Assembly (NCBI RefSeq): GCF_010682065.1
Contig: NZ_JAAGWG010000031.1
Coordinates: 1 to 52,735 of the forward strand
Length of the DNA stretch: 52,735 bases
Origin: Blastococcus saxobsidens
GTDB taxonomy: Bacteria; Actinomycetota; Actinomycetes; Mycobacteriales; Geodermatophilaceae
Reading direction: 5' to 3'
Below are positions 43,849-52,677 of this stretch, one piece after another. Positions within the stretch are counted from its first letter, which is position 1. Each line of letters opens with the position of its first letter. The translations under genes and the position numbers were made by a program. Under the pieces are notes generated by a model that searched no databases, was not told where the DNA came from, and saw only the letters and a program-made list of their open reading frames with translations.

Positions 43849-45162
43849 CTACATGTTGCTGACGATGCAGCGCAGGTCCTCGGCCATGCGCGTGGCCTCC
43901 CGGGACGCGCCGACGATGGCGTCCTGCGCCTGGGCGGTGGAGGCGTTCTGCTCCTCGACCGCGGCGGCGATGGTGGTCTGCGCCTCGACGACGCCCTGGA
44001 TGACCTCCTGCACGCTGCCCAGCGCGGCACCGGCGGCCTCGACGTCGCCACGGACGGCGTCGACGACCCGGCGGATCCGCTCGGTGGCCTTGGCCGTCTC
44101 CCCCGCGAGGTCCTTCACCTCGCCGGCGACCACGGCGAAGCCCTTGCCCGACTCCCCGGCTCGAGCCGACTCGATGGTCGCGTTGAGCGCGAGCAGGTTG
44201 GTCTGGTCGGCGATCGTGGAGATGCTGCCGGCGATCTGGTCGATCTCGGCCATCGTGGCGGCCAGCCGCTCGACGGTCTCCGCGCTCTCCCGGGAACCGA
44301 CGCTGGCCTGGTTGGCCGTGGTGGTGGCGTGGCTGGCCGCGGCGGCGATCTCGGCGATCGCGCTCCGCAGGCCGGTCATGACGTCGGTGGCGGTGCCGAC
44401 GTTCTCGTCCAGGCGCCGGCCCGCGTCGACGAGCCCGGCCAGCTGCTCCTCCAGCGCCGCGGCGCGCTTCTCGCGGTCGGCCAGGGCCGTGGCGGCGTCC
44501 TCGGCGGTGCGAGCCCGCTCGGCGGCGAGCTCGGCCTGGGCCTGCGCCTGCGCGTGTGCCTGCTCCTCGGCACGGCGCGCCTCGGTCCGCCGGCCCCGGT
44601 CGGCCTCCTCGGTGAACTTCCACGAGTAGGCGAGGAAGAAGGCCTCGGCCAGCAGGAACACCGCGTGCAGACCGGCGAAGAGCAGCGGGTTCTCCCGGGC
44701 CTCGGTCGTGGAGAAGACCGAGTCCGGCATGAGCAGGCTCATGACCGCGTGGTGCACCGCGACGAAGGCGACGGCCACCAGGAACGGCGTCCACATCTGG
44801 TACAGCGCGACCAGCGCCAGGATCGCGTAGAACCAGATGTGCAGATCGGTCAGGCCGCCGCCGACGTGCACGAGGACGTCCGCGCCCACCATGAGCCCGA
44901 GGGCGACGGCGCTGGCGCGGGCCACCCGGCTGCGCAGCACCTGCCCGGCCACCAGCAGCACGCCGAGCGCGGCGAGCTGGCCCCAGAGGAGCCAGCCTCC
45001 CACCCCGCGCACCAGGCCGATCCCCACGAGCACCGGCAGGTGCAGCGCCAGGACGACGGAGATGATCCGGTGTCGCCCCTGGAACCCCGCCTCGTCGAGC
45101 CGGGCGCCGCGCGGGATGGAGGCCCAGAACCCCGTGGGGGCCGGGGATGAGGTGGTGGTCAC
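43849..45162 (-). CDS. Methyl-accepting chemotaxis-type protein with multi-pass membrane N-domain
   Basis: A 437-residue protein. Residues about 30-190 form five or six transmembrane helices with His-rich loops ([17 protein letters not shown]) instead of the usual two helices and periplasmic sensor. A coiled coil rich in Ala/Glu/Arg (about 190-250) leads to the MCP signalling domain, with the hairpin tip region [50 protein letters not shown]. It should signal to CheA/CheW, though no che genes are in the window. The ligand is unknown. GTG 45162 is the start; the minus frame is open far upstream only as a shadow. Confidence 0.92.
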   Translation of the reverse strand: MTTTSSPAPTGFWASIPRGARLDEAGFQGRHRIISVVLALHLPVLVGIGLVRGVGGWLLWGQLAALGVLLVAGQVLRSRVARASAVALGLMVGADVLVHVGGGLTDLHIWFYAILALVALYQMWTPFLVAVAFVAVHHAVMSLLMPDSVFSTTEARENPLLFAGLHAVFLLAEAFFLAYSWKFTEEADRGRRTEARRAEEQAHAQAQAQAELAAERARTAEDAATALADREKRAAALEEQLAGLVDAGRRLDENVGTATDVMTGLRSAIAEIAAAASHATTTANQASVGSRESAETVERLAATMAEIDQIAGSISTIADQTNLLALNATIESARAGESGKGFAVVAGEVKDLAGETAKATERIRRVVDAVRGDVEAAGAALGSVQEVIQGVVEAQTTIAAAVEEQNASTAQAQDAIVGASREATRMAEDLRCIVSNM

Positions 45163-45206
45163 CCCGCATCTATCGGCAGCGGATCCGTTGTATCGAGTAG
45201 AACCAT

Positions 45207-46937
45207 TCAGCCGGTCGGGTTCCTGCTCCCCGTCGGGCGGAGCACCGTCAACGGCAGCCGCAGCGCACCGGGCGCCGCGGCGGGGACCACCGGCCGCCGG
45301 GGCGGCACCGGCGCGACGGGGCGGTAGGCCTCCCCCGGCGCCGGCCGCGGGTCGGCCTCGCCGTTGTTCGGCCACAGCGCCACGGCCCGCTCGGCCTGCG
45401 CGGTGATCGTCAGCGACGGGTTGACCCCCAGGTTCGCCGACACCGCCGAGCCGTCGACGACCGAGAGCCCCGGGTGACTGTGCACCCGGTGGTAGGGGTC
45501 GACGACGCCGTCCTCGCGCGTGGCCCCGATGGCGCAGCCGCCGAGGAAGTGCGCGGTCATCGGGATGTTGACCAGCTCGGTCATCGCGCCGCCGGGGTCG
45601 CCGTCGATCTTGGCCGCGATCCGCCGCACCGCCTCGTGCCCGCCGGGGATCCAGGTGGGCACCGGCTTCCCCGGGCCGGGCCGGCTGGTCAGCCGCCGGC
45701 CGAACCGCCGCTTGCCGCCCGACACGACGATGCTGTTGTCCAGGCTCTGCATGACCAGCGCGATGACCGTGCGCTCCGACCAGCCGCGCACCGACAGGCT
45801 GCGGACGAACGCCGCCGGGTTGCGCGCTATGACGCCGATCGCCCTGAGCCAGCGGGGCAGCCGGCCGCCGCCGTCGACCAGCACCGTCTGCAGCAGGCCG
45901 ATCGCGTTGCTGCCCTTGCCGTAGCGCACCGGCTCCAGGTGGGTGTGCTCGTCGAGGTGGAAGGAGGAGGTGATCGCCACCCCGCGGCTGAAGTCGGTCG
46001 GCCCGCCACGGCGGCCGGTCGCGGCGAGCACGGCCTCGGAGTTGGTGCGGGTCTGGTGCCCCAGCCGCGGCGAGAGCTCCGGCAGCGCGCCGCTGTCGCG
46101 CATGGCGTGCAGGAGTCGCTGCGTGCCGTAGGTCCCGGCGGCGAGCACGACCTGGTCGCACGTCCAGCGCCGCAGGGTGCGCTTCCCGGACCAGGCGCCG
46201 CTGCGCACCGCCTCCACCACCCAGCCGCCGCCGGGGCGGGGCCGCACGCTGGTCACGGTGGTCAGCGGGTGCACCACCGCGCCGGCCTTCTCGGCCAGGT
46301 AGAGGTAGTTCTTCACCAGCGTGTTCTTGCCGCCCACCGCGCAGCCGGTCATGCACGAGCCGCACTCGGTGCAGCCGGTGCGATCCGGGCCGACCCCGCC
46401 GAAGAACGGGTCGGGCACGGTCCTGCCGGGCTCGCCGTAGAAGACGCCGACCGGCGTGGACACGAAGCTGTCGCCGACCCCCATCTCCTCGGCCACCTCG
46501 CGGAAGATCTCGTCGGCGGGCGTCGTCGTCGGGTTGGTCGTGACGCCGAGCATCCGGGACGCCTGCTCGTAGTAGGGCGCGAGCTCGGCCTCCCAGTCGG
46601 TGATCCCGGCCCACTGCGGATCCCGGAAGAACGCCGACGGTGGCTTGTAGAGGGTGTTCGCGTAGTTCAGCGAGCCGCCGCCCACGCCGGCCCCGGCCAT
46701 GACCAGCACGTCGGGCAGCAGGTGGATCCGCTGGACGCCGTAGCAGCCGAGCTGCGGCGCCCACAGGTAGCGGCGCAGGTCCCAGGAGGTCTTCGGCAGC
46801 TCGTCGTCGGCGAACCGGCGGCCGGCCTCGAGCACCTCGACGCGGTAGCCCTTCTCGCTCAGCCGCAGCGCGGCGGTGCTGCCGCCGAAACCGCTGCCCA
46901 CGACGACGACGTCGGTGTGCCGCTCAGACCTGCGCAA
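45207..46937 (-). CDS. GMC-family oxidoreductase, cholesterol oxidase (ChoD)-like
   Basis: A 576-residue FAD enzyme. The N-terminus has the Rossmann motif [21 protein letters not shown], and the C-terminus [27 protein letters not shown] is the FAD-closing block. Near residue 175 is [11 protein letters not shown], a CxxCxxCxxxC cluster followed by [18 protein letters not shown], as in the ChoD-like subgroup. It probably oxidises a sterol or other alicyclic alcohol, but the substrate is unproven. The start is TTG 46937, overlapping the upstream monooxygenase by 14 bases; no ATG or GTG sits close to the Rossmann motif. Confidence 0.9.
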   Translation of the reverse strand: MRRSERHTDVVVVGSGFGGSTAALRLSEKGYRVEVLEAGRRFADDELPKTSWDLRRYLWAPQLGCYGVQRIHLLPDVLVMAGAGVGGGSLNYANTLYKPPSAFFRDPQWAGITDWEAELAPYYEQASRMLGVTTNPTTTPADEIFREVAEEMGVGDSFVSTPVGVFYGEPGRTVPDPFFGGVGPDRTGCTECGSCMTGCAVGGKNTLVKNYLYLAEKAGAVVHPLTTVTSVRPRPGGGWVVEAVRSGAWSGKRTLRRWTCDQVVLAAGTYGTQRLLHAMRDSGALPELSPRLGHQTRTNSEAVLAATGRRGGPTDFSRGVAITSSFHLDEHTHLEPVRYGKGSNAIGLLQTVLVDGGGRLPRWLRAIGVIARNPAAFVRSLSVRGWSERTVIALVMQSLDNSIVVSGGKRRFGRRLTSRPGPGKPVPTWIPGGHEAVRRIAAKIDGDPGGAMTELVNIPMTAHFLGGCAIGATREDGVVDPYHRVHSHPGLSVVDGSAVSANLGVNPSLTITAQAERAVALWPNNGEADPRPAPGEAYRPVAPVPPRRPVVPAAAPGALRLPLTVLRPTGSRNPTG

Positions 46938-48408
46938 CGGGACCCCCCACGGGAACGGGAGCGGGCTCGAAGTCCGCGAGGTCGAGGCGCCGCAGCCGCC
47001 GCCGGAAGGTCAGCGTCGACGCCGGCCAGTTGGTGGTGTTCCGGCCGCTCTCGGTCAGGTACCAGCTGCGGCAGCCGCCGGCGAACACCGTGCCGCCGAC
47101 CCGCCGCTGCACCCAGGAGTCGAAGGCCGCGGCGACGTCGGCGCGCACCTCCAGCCAGCGCCGCCTGCCACGAGCCAGCTCCCGCACCGCCTGGACGACG
47201 TAGCCGACCTGGGCCTCGAGCATCACGATGATCGAGTTGTGCCCCAGGTTGGTGTTCGGGCCGTACAGCACGAACAGGTTCGGGAAGTTCGGCACGGTGG
47301 TGCCGAGGTAGGCGCTCGCGCCGTCGGCCCACTGCTGGTGCAGGTCCCGCCCGCCCCGGCCGGTGAACCGCACGGGAGCGAGGAACTCCGTCGCGGCGAA
47401 CCCGGTGCCCAGGACGATGGTGTCGACCTCGCGCTCGGTGCCGTCGGCGGTGACCACCGAGTGCTCCCGCACCTCGGTGATCCGCTCGGTCACGACCTCC
47501 ACCTGGGGCAGCTGGAGGGCGGGGTACCACTCGTTGGACATCAGGATCCGCTTGCAGCCCATCGGGTCGGTCGGGGTGACCTTGGCCCGCAGCGCCGGGT
47601 CGGGGACCGCCGTGCGGAGGTGGGCGAAGAACCGCTTCCGGTGGGCGAACAGCAGCCGCGGCTCGGTGTTGAAGCCAAGCGTGCGCAGCTCGTTGGAGAC
47701 GTAGTTGGCCTCGCGGGACAGCCGCAGCAGACCCGGCACCCGGGCGAAGGCCCGCTTGGCCCGCTCCTGGTAGGCGCGGTCGGGCTTGGGCAGGACGTAG
47801 GGCGCCGAGCGCTGGAAGACGCTCAGCGCCGCCGTGCGCCCCGCCACCGCGGGCACGAACTGGATCGCGCTGGCACCGGTGCCCAGGACGGCGACCCGCT
47901 CGCCGGTCACGTCGTGGTCGTGCCGCCACTGCGCCGAGTGGAACAGCGTGCCCTGGAACCGGTCCAGGCCGGGCACGTCCGGCGTGCTGGGCCGGCTCAG
48001 CTGGCCGAGGGCGGGAATCAGCACGTCGGCCTCGTGCGTGCCGCCGTCGGCGAACCGCAGCCGCCAGGTCGCCGACGCCTCGTCGAAGGCGGCCTCGGTG
48101 ACCTCGGTGCCGAACCGGATCAGCGGCAGCAGCCCGAAGTCGCGGGCGACGTCGCGCAGGTAGGAGTGGATCTCCGCCTGCGGGGCGAAGCGCCGCGACC
48201 AGTCCGGCTTGGGCGCGAACGACAGCGAGTACAGGTGCGAGGGGACGTCGCACGCCGCGCCCGGGTAGGTGTTCTCCCGCCACACCCCGCCGACGTCGTC
48301 GCTCTTCTCGAACAGCACGACGTCGTCGATCCCGGCCTGGCGCAGCCGCACGGCCATCGCCAGCCCACCGAACCCGGTGCCGACGATCGCCACCCGCGGG
48401 CCGCCCAT
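46924..48408 (-). CDS. Flavin-dependent monooxygenase, Baeyer-Villiger type
   Basis: A 494-residue flavoprotein. The FAD loop is VAIVGTGFGGLAMAVRL (about 5-21), the NADP loop VAVLGTGASAIQFVPAV (about 180), and between them is FQGTLFHSAQWR, the FxGxxxHxxxW(P) fingerprint of Baeyer-Villiger and related monooxygenases, with Arg in place of Pro. VLGTGF and NTNLGHNSIIVMLEAQ follow. It would insert oxygen into a cyclic or linear ketone, in line with the GMC oxidase encoded after it. ATG 48408 overlaps the enoyl-CoA hydratase stop by one base; an upstream in-frame extension is Arg-rich and unlikely. Confidence 0.92.
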   Translation of the reverse strand: MGGPRVAIVGTGFGGLAMAVRLRQAGIDDVVLFEKSDDVGGVWRENTYPGAACDVPSHLYSLSFAPKPDWSRRFAPQAEIHSYLRDVARDFGLLPLIRFGTEVTEAAFDEASATWRLRFADGGTHEADVLIPALGQLSRPSTPDVPGLDRFQGTLFHSAQWRHDHDVTGERVAVLGTGASAIQFVPAVAGRTAALSVFQRSAPYVLPKPDRAYQERAKRAFARVPGLLRLSREANYVSNELRTLGFNTEPRLLFAHRKRFFAHLRTAVPDPALRAKVTPTDPMGCKRILMSNEWYPALQLPQVEVVTERITEVREHSVVTADGTEREVDTIVLGTGFAATEFLAPVRFTGRGGRDLHQQWADGASAYLGTTVPNFPNLFVLYGPNTNLGHNSIIVMLEAQVGYVVQAVRELARGRRRWLEVRADVAAAFDSWVQRRVGGTVFAGGCRSWYLTESGRNTTNWPASTLTFRRRLRRLDLADFEPAPVPVGGPVAQV

Positions 48409-49208
48409 CAGCCGGCCGTCCACGTCGGCGCGCGGCCCTCGAGAAAGGCCACGATGCCCTCCATGGCGTCGGCGCTCTTCCCGACCGCGGCGATCTCGGC
48501 GTCGTTGCGCTCCCACGCGGCTGCCTCGTGCGGCAGGTCGCCGTCGACCATGCCGAGGGCCAGCCGCTTGCTGGCCTGCACCGCCAGCGGCGCGTTGCCG
48601 GCCACCTTCTCGGCCAGCCGCAGCGCCGCGGGCAGCACCTCGGCGGCCGGGACGACGTCGTTGACCAGCCCCCAGCGCAGCGCGTCCTCGGCGCTCATCG
48701 GCTCACCGGTGAGGATCAGCCGCATCGCCACCTTGCGGGGCAGTTGCTCGGGCAGCCGCAGCACGCCGCCGGCCGCGGCGAAGATGCCCCGGGAGATCTC
48801 CGGCAGCCCGAACGTGGCGGTGTCCGCCGCGACGGCGAGGTCGCTGGCCAGCACCAGCTCGGTGCCGCCGCCGAGGGCCGGACCGTTGACCGCGGCGATC
48901 ACCGGCGTGCTGATCGGGTGCCGCACGAAGCCGGCGAACCCGTAGTGCTCGCGGCCCGGGGCCAGCGGGTGCTCGCCCCGGCCCAGCGCCTTGAGGTCGG
49001 CGCCGGCGCTGAAGGCCTTGTCGCCCGCGCCGGTGAGCACCACGCAGCGGACGTCGCGGTCGGCGTCGGCGGCCTCGAGCGCGTCGGCGACCCGGGTGGC
49101 GACGTCGGAGTCGACGGCGTTGCGCGCCCGCGGGCGGTTCAGCGTGACGACCAGCGTGGCGCCGACCCGCTCGGTGCGGACGGCGGGCTCCTGCTCGGGG
49201 GTGCTCAT
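48408..49208 (-). CDS. Enoyl-CoA hydratase/isomerase family protein
   Basis: A 266-residue crotonase-fold protein. AFSAGADLKALG (about 65-76) forms the first oxyanion block, and NGPALGGGTELVLASDLAVAADTATFGLPEISRGIF holds the second oxyanion Gly and both Glu residues used by hydratases (GTE and LPE). It hydrates 2-enoyl-CoA in beta-oxidation. ATG 49208 follows CAGGAGAGCCGCC; the frame continues upstream into low-complexity sequence. It is 16 bases after the thiolase-like gene and one base overlaps the monooxygenase gene. Confidence 0.93.
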   Translation of the reverse strand: MSTPEQEPAVRTERVGATLVVTLNRPRARNAVDSDVATRVADALEAADADRDVRCVVLTGAGDKAFSAGADLKALGRGEHPLAPGREHYGFAGFVRHPISTPVIAAVNGPALGGGTELVLASDLAVAADTATFGLPEISRGIFAAAGGVLRLPEQLPRKVAMRLILTGEPMSAEDALRWGLVNDVVPAAEVLPAALRLAEKVAGNAPLAVQASKRLALGMVDGDLPHEAAAWERNDAEIAAVGKSADAMEGIVAFLEGRAPTWTAG

Positions 49209-49224
49209 GGCGGCTCTCCTGGGA

Positions 49225-50751
49225 TCAGACGGCGACGGCGGCGGTGCCGTCGCGCGAGACGACGGAGACGGTGCGGCCGACCTGGGTGGTCGCGCCGCCG
49301 GACAGGGCGGCGAGCGAGAGCGCGGCCGCGGTGGCGGTGTCACCCGGCGCGCTCGGCAGCGCCACCCGCTGCCCGGCGGAGGTCCGCCCGACGACGAAGG
49401 CCTGCTGCGGCGCCCCGTCGCGGCCGTGCTCGACGGTGGCGGTCTCGACGACCAGCTCCTGCCCCCCGGCCTCGGTGGCGGGCAGCAGCGGCGGGGCGTG
49501 GGGATGGCCGACCGCCACCGGCTCGGGCCGGCCGACGTAGCCCTCGGGGTGCGGCCGGCCGCTCAGCAGCACGCCGTGCTGGTAGCTCAGGTAGCCGCCG
49601 TTGGCGTGCACCAGGCCGACGCCGTCGGTCCCGCGCAACCGCTGGGCGGCCGTGGCGATCGCGTGCAGCGAGTAGGTGTTGAGCGGCCCGCCGAAGGAGG
49701 AGTGGCCGCCGGCCACGCTGAGCACGGCCTCGCGGGGCAGCCCGAGGTGCAGGGCGGCCAGCTTGGGAACCACGGGGAAGCAGCTGTAGACGTCGACCAG
49801 CGCGAGGTCCTGCGCCGTCAGCGAGGCCGCCGCCAGGGTGCGGTCGAGCGCGGCCGCGAGCGCCTCGGACCGGTCGAACCGGGTGCGGCGGAGCGGATCG
49901 GGGTCGTCGTCGGCACCGGCACCGCCCCACACGTGGGTGAGCCGGTCCTCCGGGACGCCGGCCGCGCGGGCGACGGCCAGCGAGGTGACGATCACGGCGG
50001 CGGCCTGGTCGACGTGCGGCATCGCGTTCATCGCCAGCGGATAGGGCTCGCAGACCATCCGGTTGCCCGGGCCCACCGTGCCGATCTCCTCCGGCGTCCG
50101 CCGCTCCTGGTTCCAGGCGGTCGGGTGCCCGGCCGCGACCGCGCTGTAGTCGGCGTAGAGCCGCGCCGACCACTCGGCGTTCTCCTGCGGGGTGAGCCCG
50201 AGTGCGGCCTGCAGCGCGTTCTCGTGGAGGGGGTAGACGCGGGCCGGCAGGAACAGGCCCGCCTCCAGCTGTGCCGGCGTCCCCAGCTGGTCGAGGTCCA
50301 GCGGCGGCGGACCGCCCGGCTCGGCGCTCCAGCCGAGCTCGGCGACCGGGTCGACGCCGGCCTTGCCCAGCGCACCGACCGAGGCCTGCGCCTCGCCGCC
50401 GACGAGGAGCGCGACCCGGCTGGTGCCCGCGGCGATCGCGGCGGCCGCGGTGTCGAGCAGCCGGGCGGGCAGGTGCCCGCCGAGCGCGGTGTCGGCCGCG
50501 GTGCGCGGAGCGGCGCCGACGCGGGCGGCGACCGTGGCCGCGAGGTCGGCGTAGGCCCAGCTCGCCGTCCGGATCGCGTGCACCGTGTCGGCCTGCCGGA
50601 GCAGCTGCGGCGCACCGGCGTCGGCCGCGGCGAGCTCCAGCGCCTCGACCATGAGCGCGAGCGGCTCCCGGGCGCCGGTCGTCGTCCGCTCGCGGTTGGC
50701 CCGCAGCTGGCCGACCCCGACCAGGACGGGGACGCGGGACTCCTCGGGCAC
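49225..50751 (-). CDS. Thiolase-superfamily protein (acetyl-CoA acetyltransferase/SCP-x-like)
   Basis: A 508-residue protein with thiolase-like order. It opens VPVLVGVGQLRANRE, and its middle has MNAMPHVDQAAAVIVTSLAVA, LVDVYSCFPVVPKLAALHLGL and VAGGHSSFGGPLNTYSLHAIATAAQRLR ... VHANGGYLSYQHGVLLS, the C-terminal active-site His/Gly blocks. The N-terminal nucleophilic Cys of classical thiolases is not evident (VALLVGGEAQAS at that place), as in lipid-transfer-type members, so thiolysis cannot be assumed. The last 100 residues form an extra beta-rich domain. It lies between the TetR and the hydratase genes and should act on the same CoA intermediates. Confidence 0.85.
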   Translation of the reverse strand: MPEESRVPVLVGVGQLRANRERTTTGAREPLALMVEALELAAADAGAPQLLRQADTVHAIRTASWAYADLAATVAARVGAAPRTAADTALGGHLPARLLDTAAAAIAAGTSRVALLVGGEAQASVGALGKAGVDPVAELGWSAEPGGPPPLDLDQLGTPAQLEAGLFLPARVYPLHENALQAALGLTPQENAEWSARLYADYSAVAAGHPTAWNQERRTPEEIGTVGPGNRMVCEPYPLAMNAMPHVDQAAAVIVTSLAVARAAGVPEDRLTHVWGGAGADDDPDPLRRTRFDRSEALAAALDRTLAAASLTAQDLALVDVYSCFPVVPKLAALHLGLPREAVLSVAGGHSSFGGPLNTYSLHAIATAAQRLRGTDGVGLVHANGGYLSYQHGVLLSGRPHPEGYVGRPEPVAVGHPHAPPLLPATEAGGQELVVETATVEHGRDGAPQQAFVVGRTSAGQRVALPSAPGDTATAAALSLAALSGGATTQVGRTVSVVSRDGTAAVAV

Positions 50752-50766
50752 GCCGATCTCCTCCGG

Positions 50767-51351
50767 TCAGAGCCGCGCGGCGGCGGTGTAGAGCGCGGTC
50801 AGGTGGTCGAGCAGCGGGCCCAGCTCCGGCGGGACCGGCCGGGACGCGTGCGCGATGAGCAGCTCCACCAGCCCGCCGGTGAGGACGGCGGCGCTGAGCT
50901 CGACGTCGCTCCCGCCGGCTCCCGACGGCCACAGCGAGCGCATGAGCCGCGCGGCCAGCGCGTTGAACGCCTCCAGCAGCTCCCGCCGCTGCTGCCGGAA
51001 CTCCTCGGTGGCCAGCGACTCCATGAGGGCCACCCGGACGGTGCGCGGGTCGGCGGTGAACCAGTCGGCCAGCGCGCCGAGCACGGCGCGGGCCCGCTCC
51101 TCGGGGTTCCCGGTGCTGCCGTCCAGCGCGACCCGCACGGTGGTGTGCACCCGCTCGGCGATGCGGGCCGTGACCGCGCGGAAGAGGTCTTCCCGGCTGC
51201 CGAACAGCTCGTAGAAGTACCGCGGGCTCAGCCCCGCCGCGCGGCACACGTCGGAGACCGTGCTCGCCGCCCAGCCGCGCTCGGCGAAGACCTCCAGCCC
51301 CGCGTCGAGGAACTGCTGCAGCCGGCGGGCGGAGCGCTCGTCGGCGCTCAT
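50767..51351 (-). CDS. TetR-family regulator of the oxidative/beta-oxidation operon
   Basis: A 194-residue protein with a TetR helix-turn-helix (FLDAGLEVFAERGWAASTVSDVCRAAGLSPRYFYELFGSREDL, about 13-56) and a helical ligand domain. I place the start at ATG 51351; GTG 51372, 51375 or 51405 are in frame, but the last lies next to the -10-like TAAAGT. It is first in the minus-strand operon ahead of the thiolase-like gene and divergent from an acyl-CoA dehydrogenase, so it likely controls both. Three direct repeats lie between the two genes. Confidence 0.88.
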   Translation of the reverse strand: MSADERSARRLQQFLDAGLEVFAERGWAASTVSDVCRAAGLSPRYFYELFGSREDLFRAVTARIAERVHTTVRVALDGSTGNPEERARAVLGALADWFTADPRTVRVALMESLATEEFRQQRRELLEAFNALAARLMRSLWPSGAGGSDVELSAAVLTGGLVELLIAHASRPVPPELGPLLDHLTALYTAAARL

Positions 51352-51389
51352 GCCTGCGTACAGCCGCTCCACCACGACGCCTCCCCGAC

Positions 51390-51437
51390 CCAAGTTGAAC
51401 GGCACTTTACAAGATGAACGCCGACGATCAAGATGTT
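51390..51437. promoter_or_regulatory. Three direct repeats 19 bases apart, candidate TetR operator array
   Basis: CCAAGTTGAA (51390), ACAAGATGAA (51409) and TCAAGATGTT (51428) share CAAG(A/T)TG and repeat exactly every 19 bases. The middle unit lies next to TAAAGT on the minus strand, a -10-like hexamer for the tetR operon. This region also has to hold the dehydrogenase promoter, so a bound repressor could shut both. Confidence 0.55.
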
Positions 51438-51460
51438 GCCGCCACCACTTTCCACCCCCT

Positions 51461-51466
51461 GAGGAG
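51461..51466 (+). promoter_or_regulatory. Ribosome binding site that fixes the dehydrogenase start
   Basis: GAGGAG ends four bases before GTG 51471, the best ribosome site in the region. It argues against the upstream in-frame ATG 51414, which lies inside the repeat array. Confidence 0.65.
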
Positions 51467-51470
51467 CGGC

Positions 51471-52610
51471 GTGACCACCTGGGACACCGACGAGCGCAGG
51501 GCCCTCCGGGCGTCCGCCCGCCGCTTCGCCGAGGCCGAGATCGTCCCGAACATGACGGCGTGGGAGAAGGCCGGTGCGCTGCCCCGCGAGCTGCACCGGA
51601 GGACGGCCGCCGCGGGCCTGCTCGGCGTCGGCTTCCCGGAGGCGGCCGGCGGCGAGGGCGGGACGCCGATCGACACCCTGGTCATCGCCGAGGAGCTCAT
51701 CCAGGCGGGCGGCTCCAGCGGCCTCGTCGCCGCGCTCTTCACCCACGGGATCGGCCTGCCGCACCTGATCGAGGCCGGCGACCCGGCGCTCGTCGAGAAG
51801 GTCGCGCGACCCGTCCTGGCCGGCGAGAAGATCGTGTCGCTGGCGGTGACCGAGCCCGAGGGCGGTTCCGACGTCGCCGGCCTCACCACCCGCGCCGTGC
51901 GCGAGGGCGAGGAGTACGTCGTCGACGGGGCCAAGACCTACATCACCTCGGCCACCCGCGCGGACTTCTTCACCGTCGCGGTGCGCACCGGTGACCGCGG
52001 CGCCGCCGGCGTCTCGCTGCTGCTGCTCGAGCGCGACATGCCCGGGCTCACCGTCTCCGCGCCGCTGGAGAAGATGGGCTGGCTGTGCTCCGACACCGCC
52101 GAGCTCTCCTTCTCCGGCGTCCGCGTGCCCGCGGGGAACCTGATCGGCGAGGAGAACGAGGGCTTCTACGCGATCATGGGCCAGTTCGCGGCGGAGCGGC
52201 TGAGCCTGGCCGTCCAGGCCTACGCCACCGCGCAGCGCTGCCTGGACCTCACGATCGCCTGGGTCAAGGACCGGCAGACGTTCGGCCGTCCGCTGTCCAG
52301 CCGTCAGGTCGTGCAGCACCGGGTGGCCGAGATGGCCCGGCAGACCGACGTCGCCCGCACCTACACGCGGGCGGTGATCGACCGCTGGCAGGCCGGGGAC
52401 AACGTGTTCAGCGAGGTCGCGATGGCCAAGAACACCGCGGTGGCCGCGTGCGACTTCGTCGTCGACAACGCCGTCCAGCTGTTCGGCGGCCTGGGGTACA
52501 TGCGCGAGTCGGAGGTCGAGCGGCACTACCGCGACAGCCGGATCCTCGGCATCGGCGGCGGGACGAACGAGATCATGACCGAGATCGTCGCCAAGCTCCT
52601 CCTCGCCTGA
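51471..52610 (+). CDS. Acyl-CoA dehydrogenase, long-chain/isovaleryl-type active site
   Basis: A 379-residue FAD enzyme. VSLAVTEPEGGSDVAGL is the FAD/substrate block, and the C-terminus reads ILGIGGGTNEIMTEIVAKLL. The usual IxEGT Glu is Gly here (GGGT), while Glu242 in FAAERLSLAVQAY sits where long-chain and isovaleryl-CoA dehydrogenases place their catalytic base. The other dehydrogenase in this window (460-1614) has the opposite arrangement. It would start beta-oxidation of the acyl-CoAs processed by the divergent operon. GTG 51471 is chosen because of the GAGGAG site. Confidence 0.92.
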   Translation: MTTWDTDERRALRASARRFAEAEIVPNMTAWEKAGALPRELHRRTAAAGLLGVGFPEAAGGEGGTPIDTLVIAEELIQAGGSSGLVAALFTHGIGLPHLIEAGDPALVEKVARPVLAGEKIVSLAVTEPEGGSDVAGLTTRAVREGEEYVVDGAKTYITSATRADFFTVAVRTGDRGAAGVSLLLLERDMPGLTVSAPLEKMGWLCSDTAELSFSGVRVPAGNLIGEENEGFYAIMGQFAAERLSLAVQAYATAQRCLDLTIAWVKDRQTFGRPLSSRQVVQHRVAEMARQTDVARTYTRAVIDRWQAGDNVFSEVAMAKNTAVAACDFVVDNAVQLFGGLGYMRESEVERHYRDSRILGIGGGTNEIMTEIVAKLLLA

Positions 52611-52614
52611 CCGA

Positions 52615-52656
52615 GCTTTTCCGCGGAAACTCACCGGTGAGTTTCCGCGGAAAAGC
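52615..52656. repeat. 42-bp perfect palindrome with two TTTCCGCGGAAA cores
   Basis: Both 21-base arms pair fully. Each arm holds the core TTTCCGCGGAAA and the centre is CTCACCGGTGAG, so it is a palindrome made of two smaller palindromes. It starts five bases after the dehydrogenase stop and could act as its terminator. The core and its flank TTTCCGCGGAAACTCAC also occur at 3669-3685. Confidence 0.92.
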
Positions 52657-52677
52657 GGGGGATGCTCCTATGGATCG

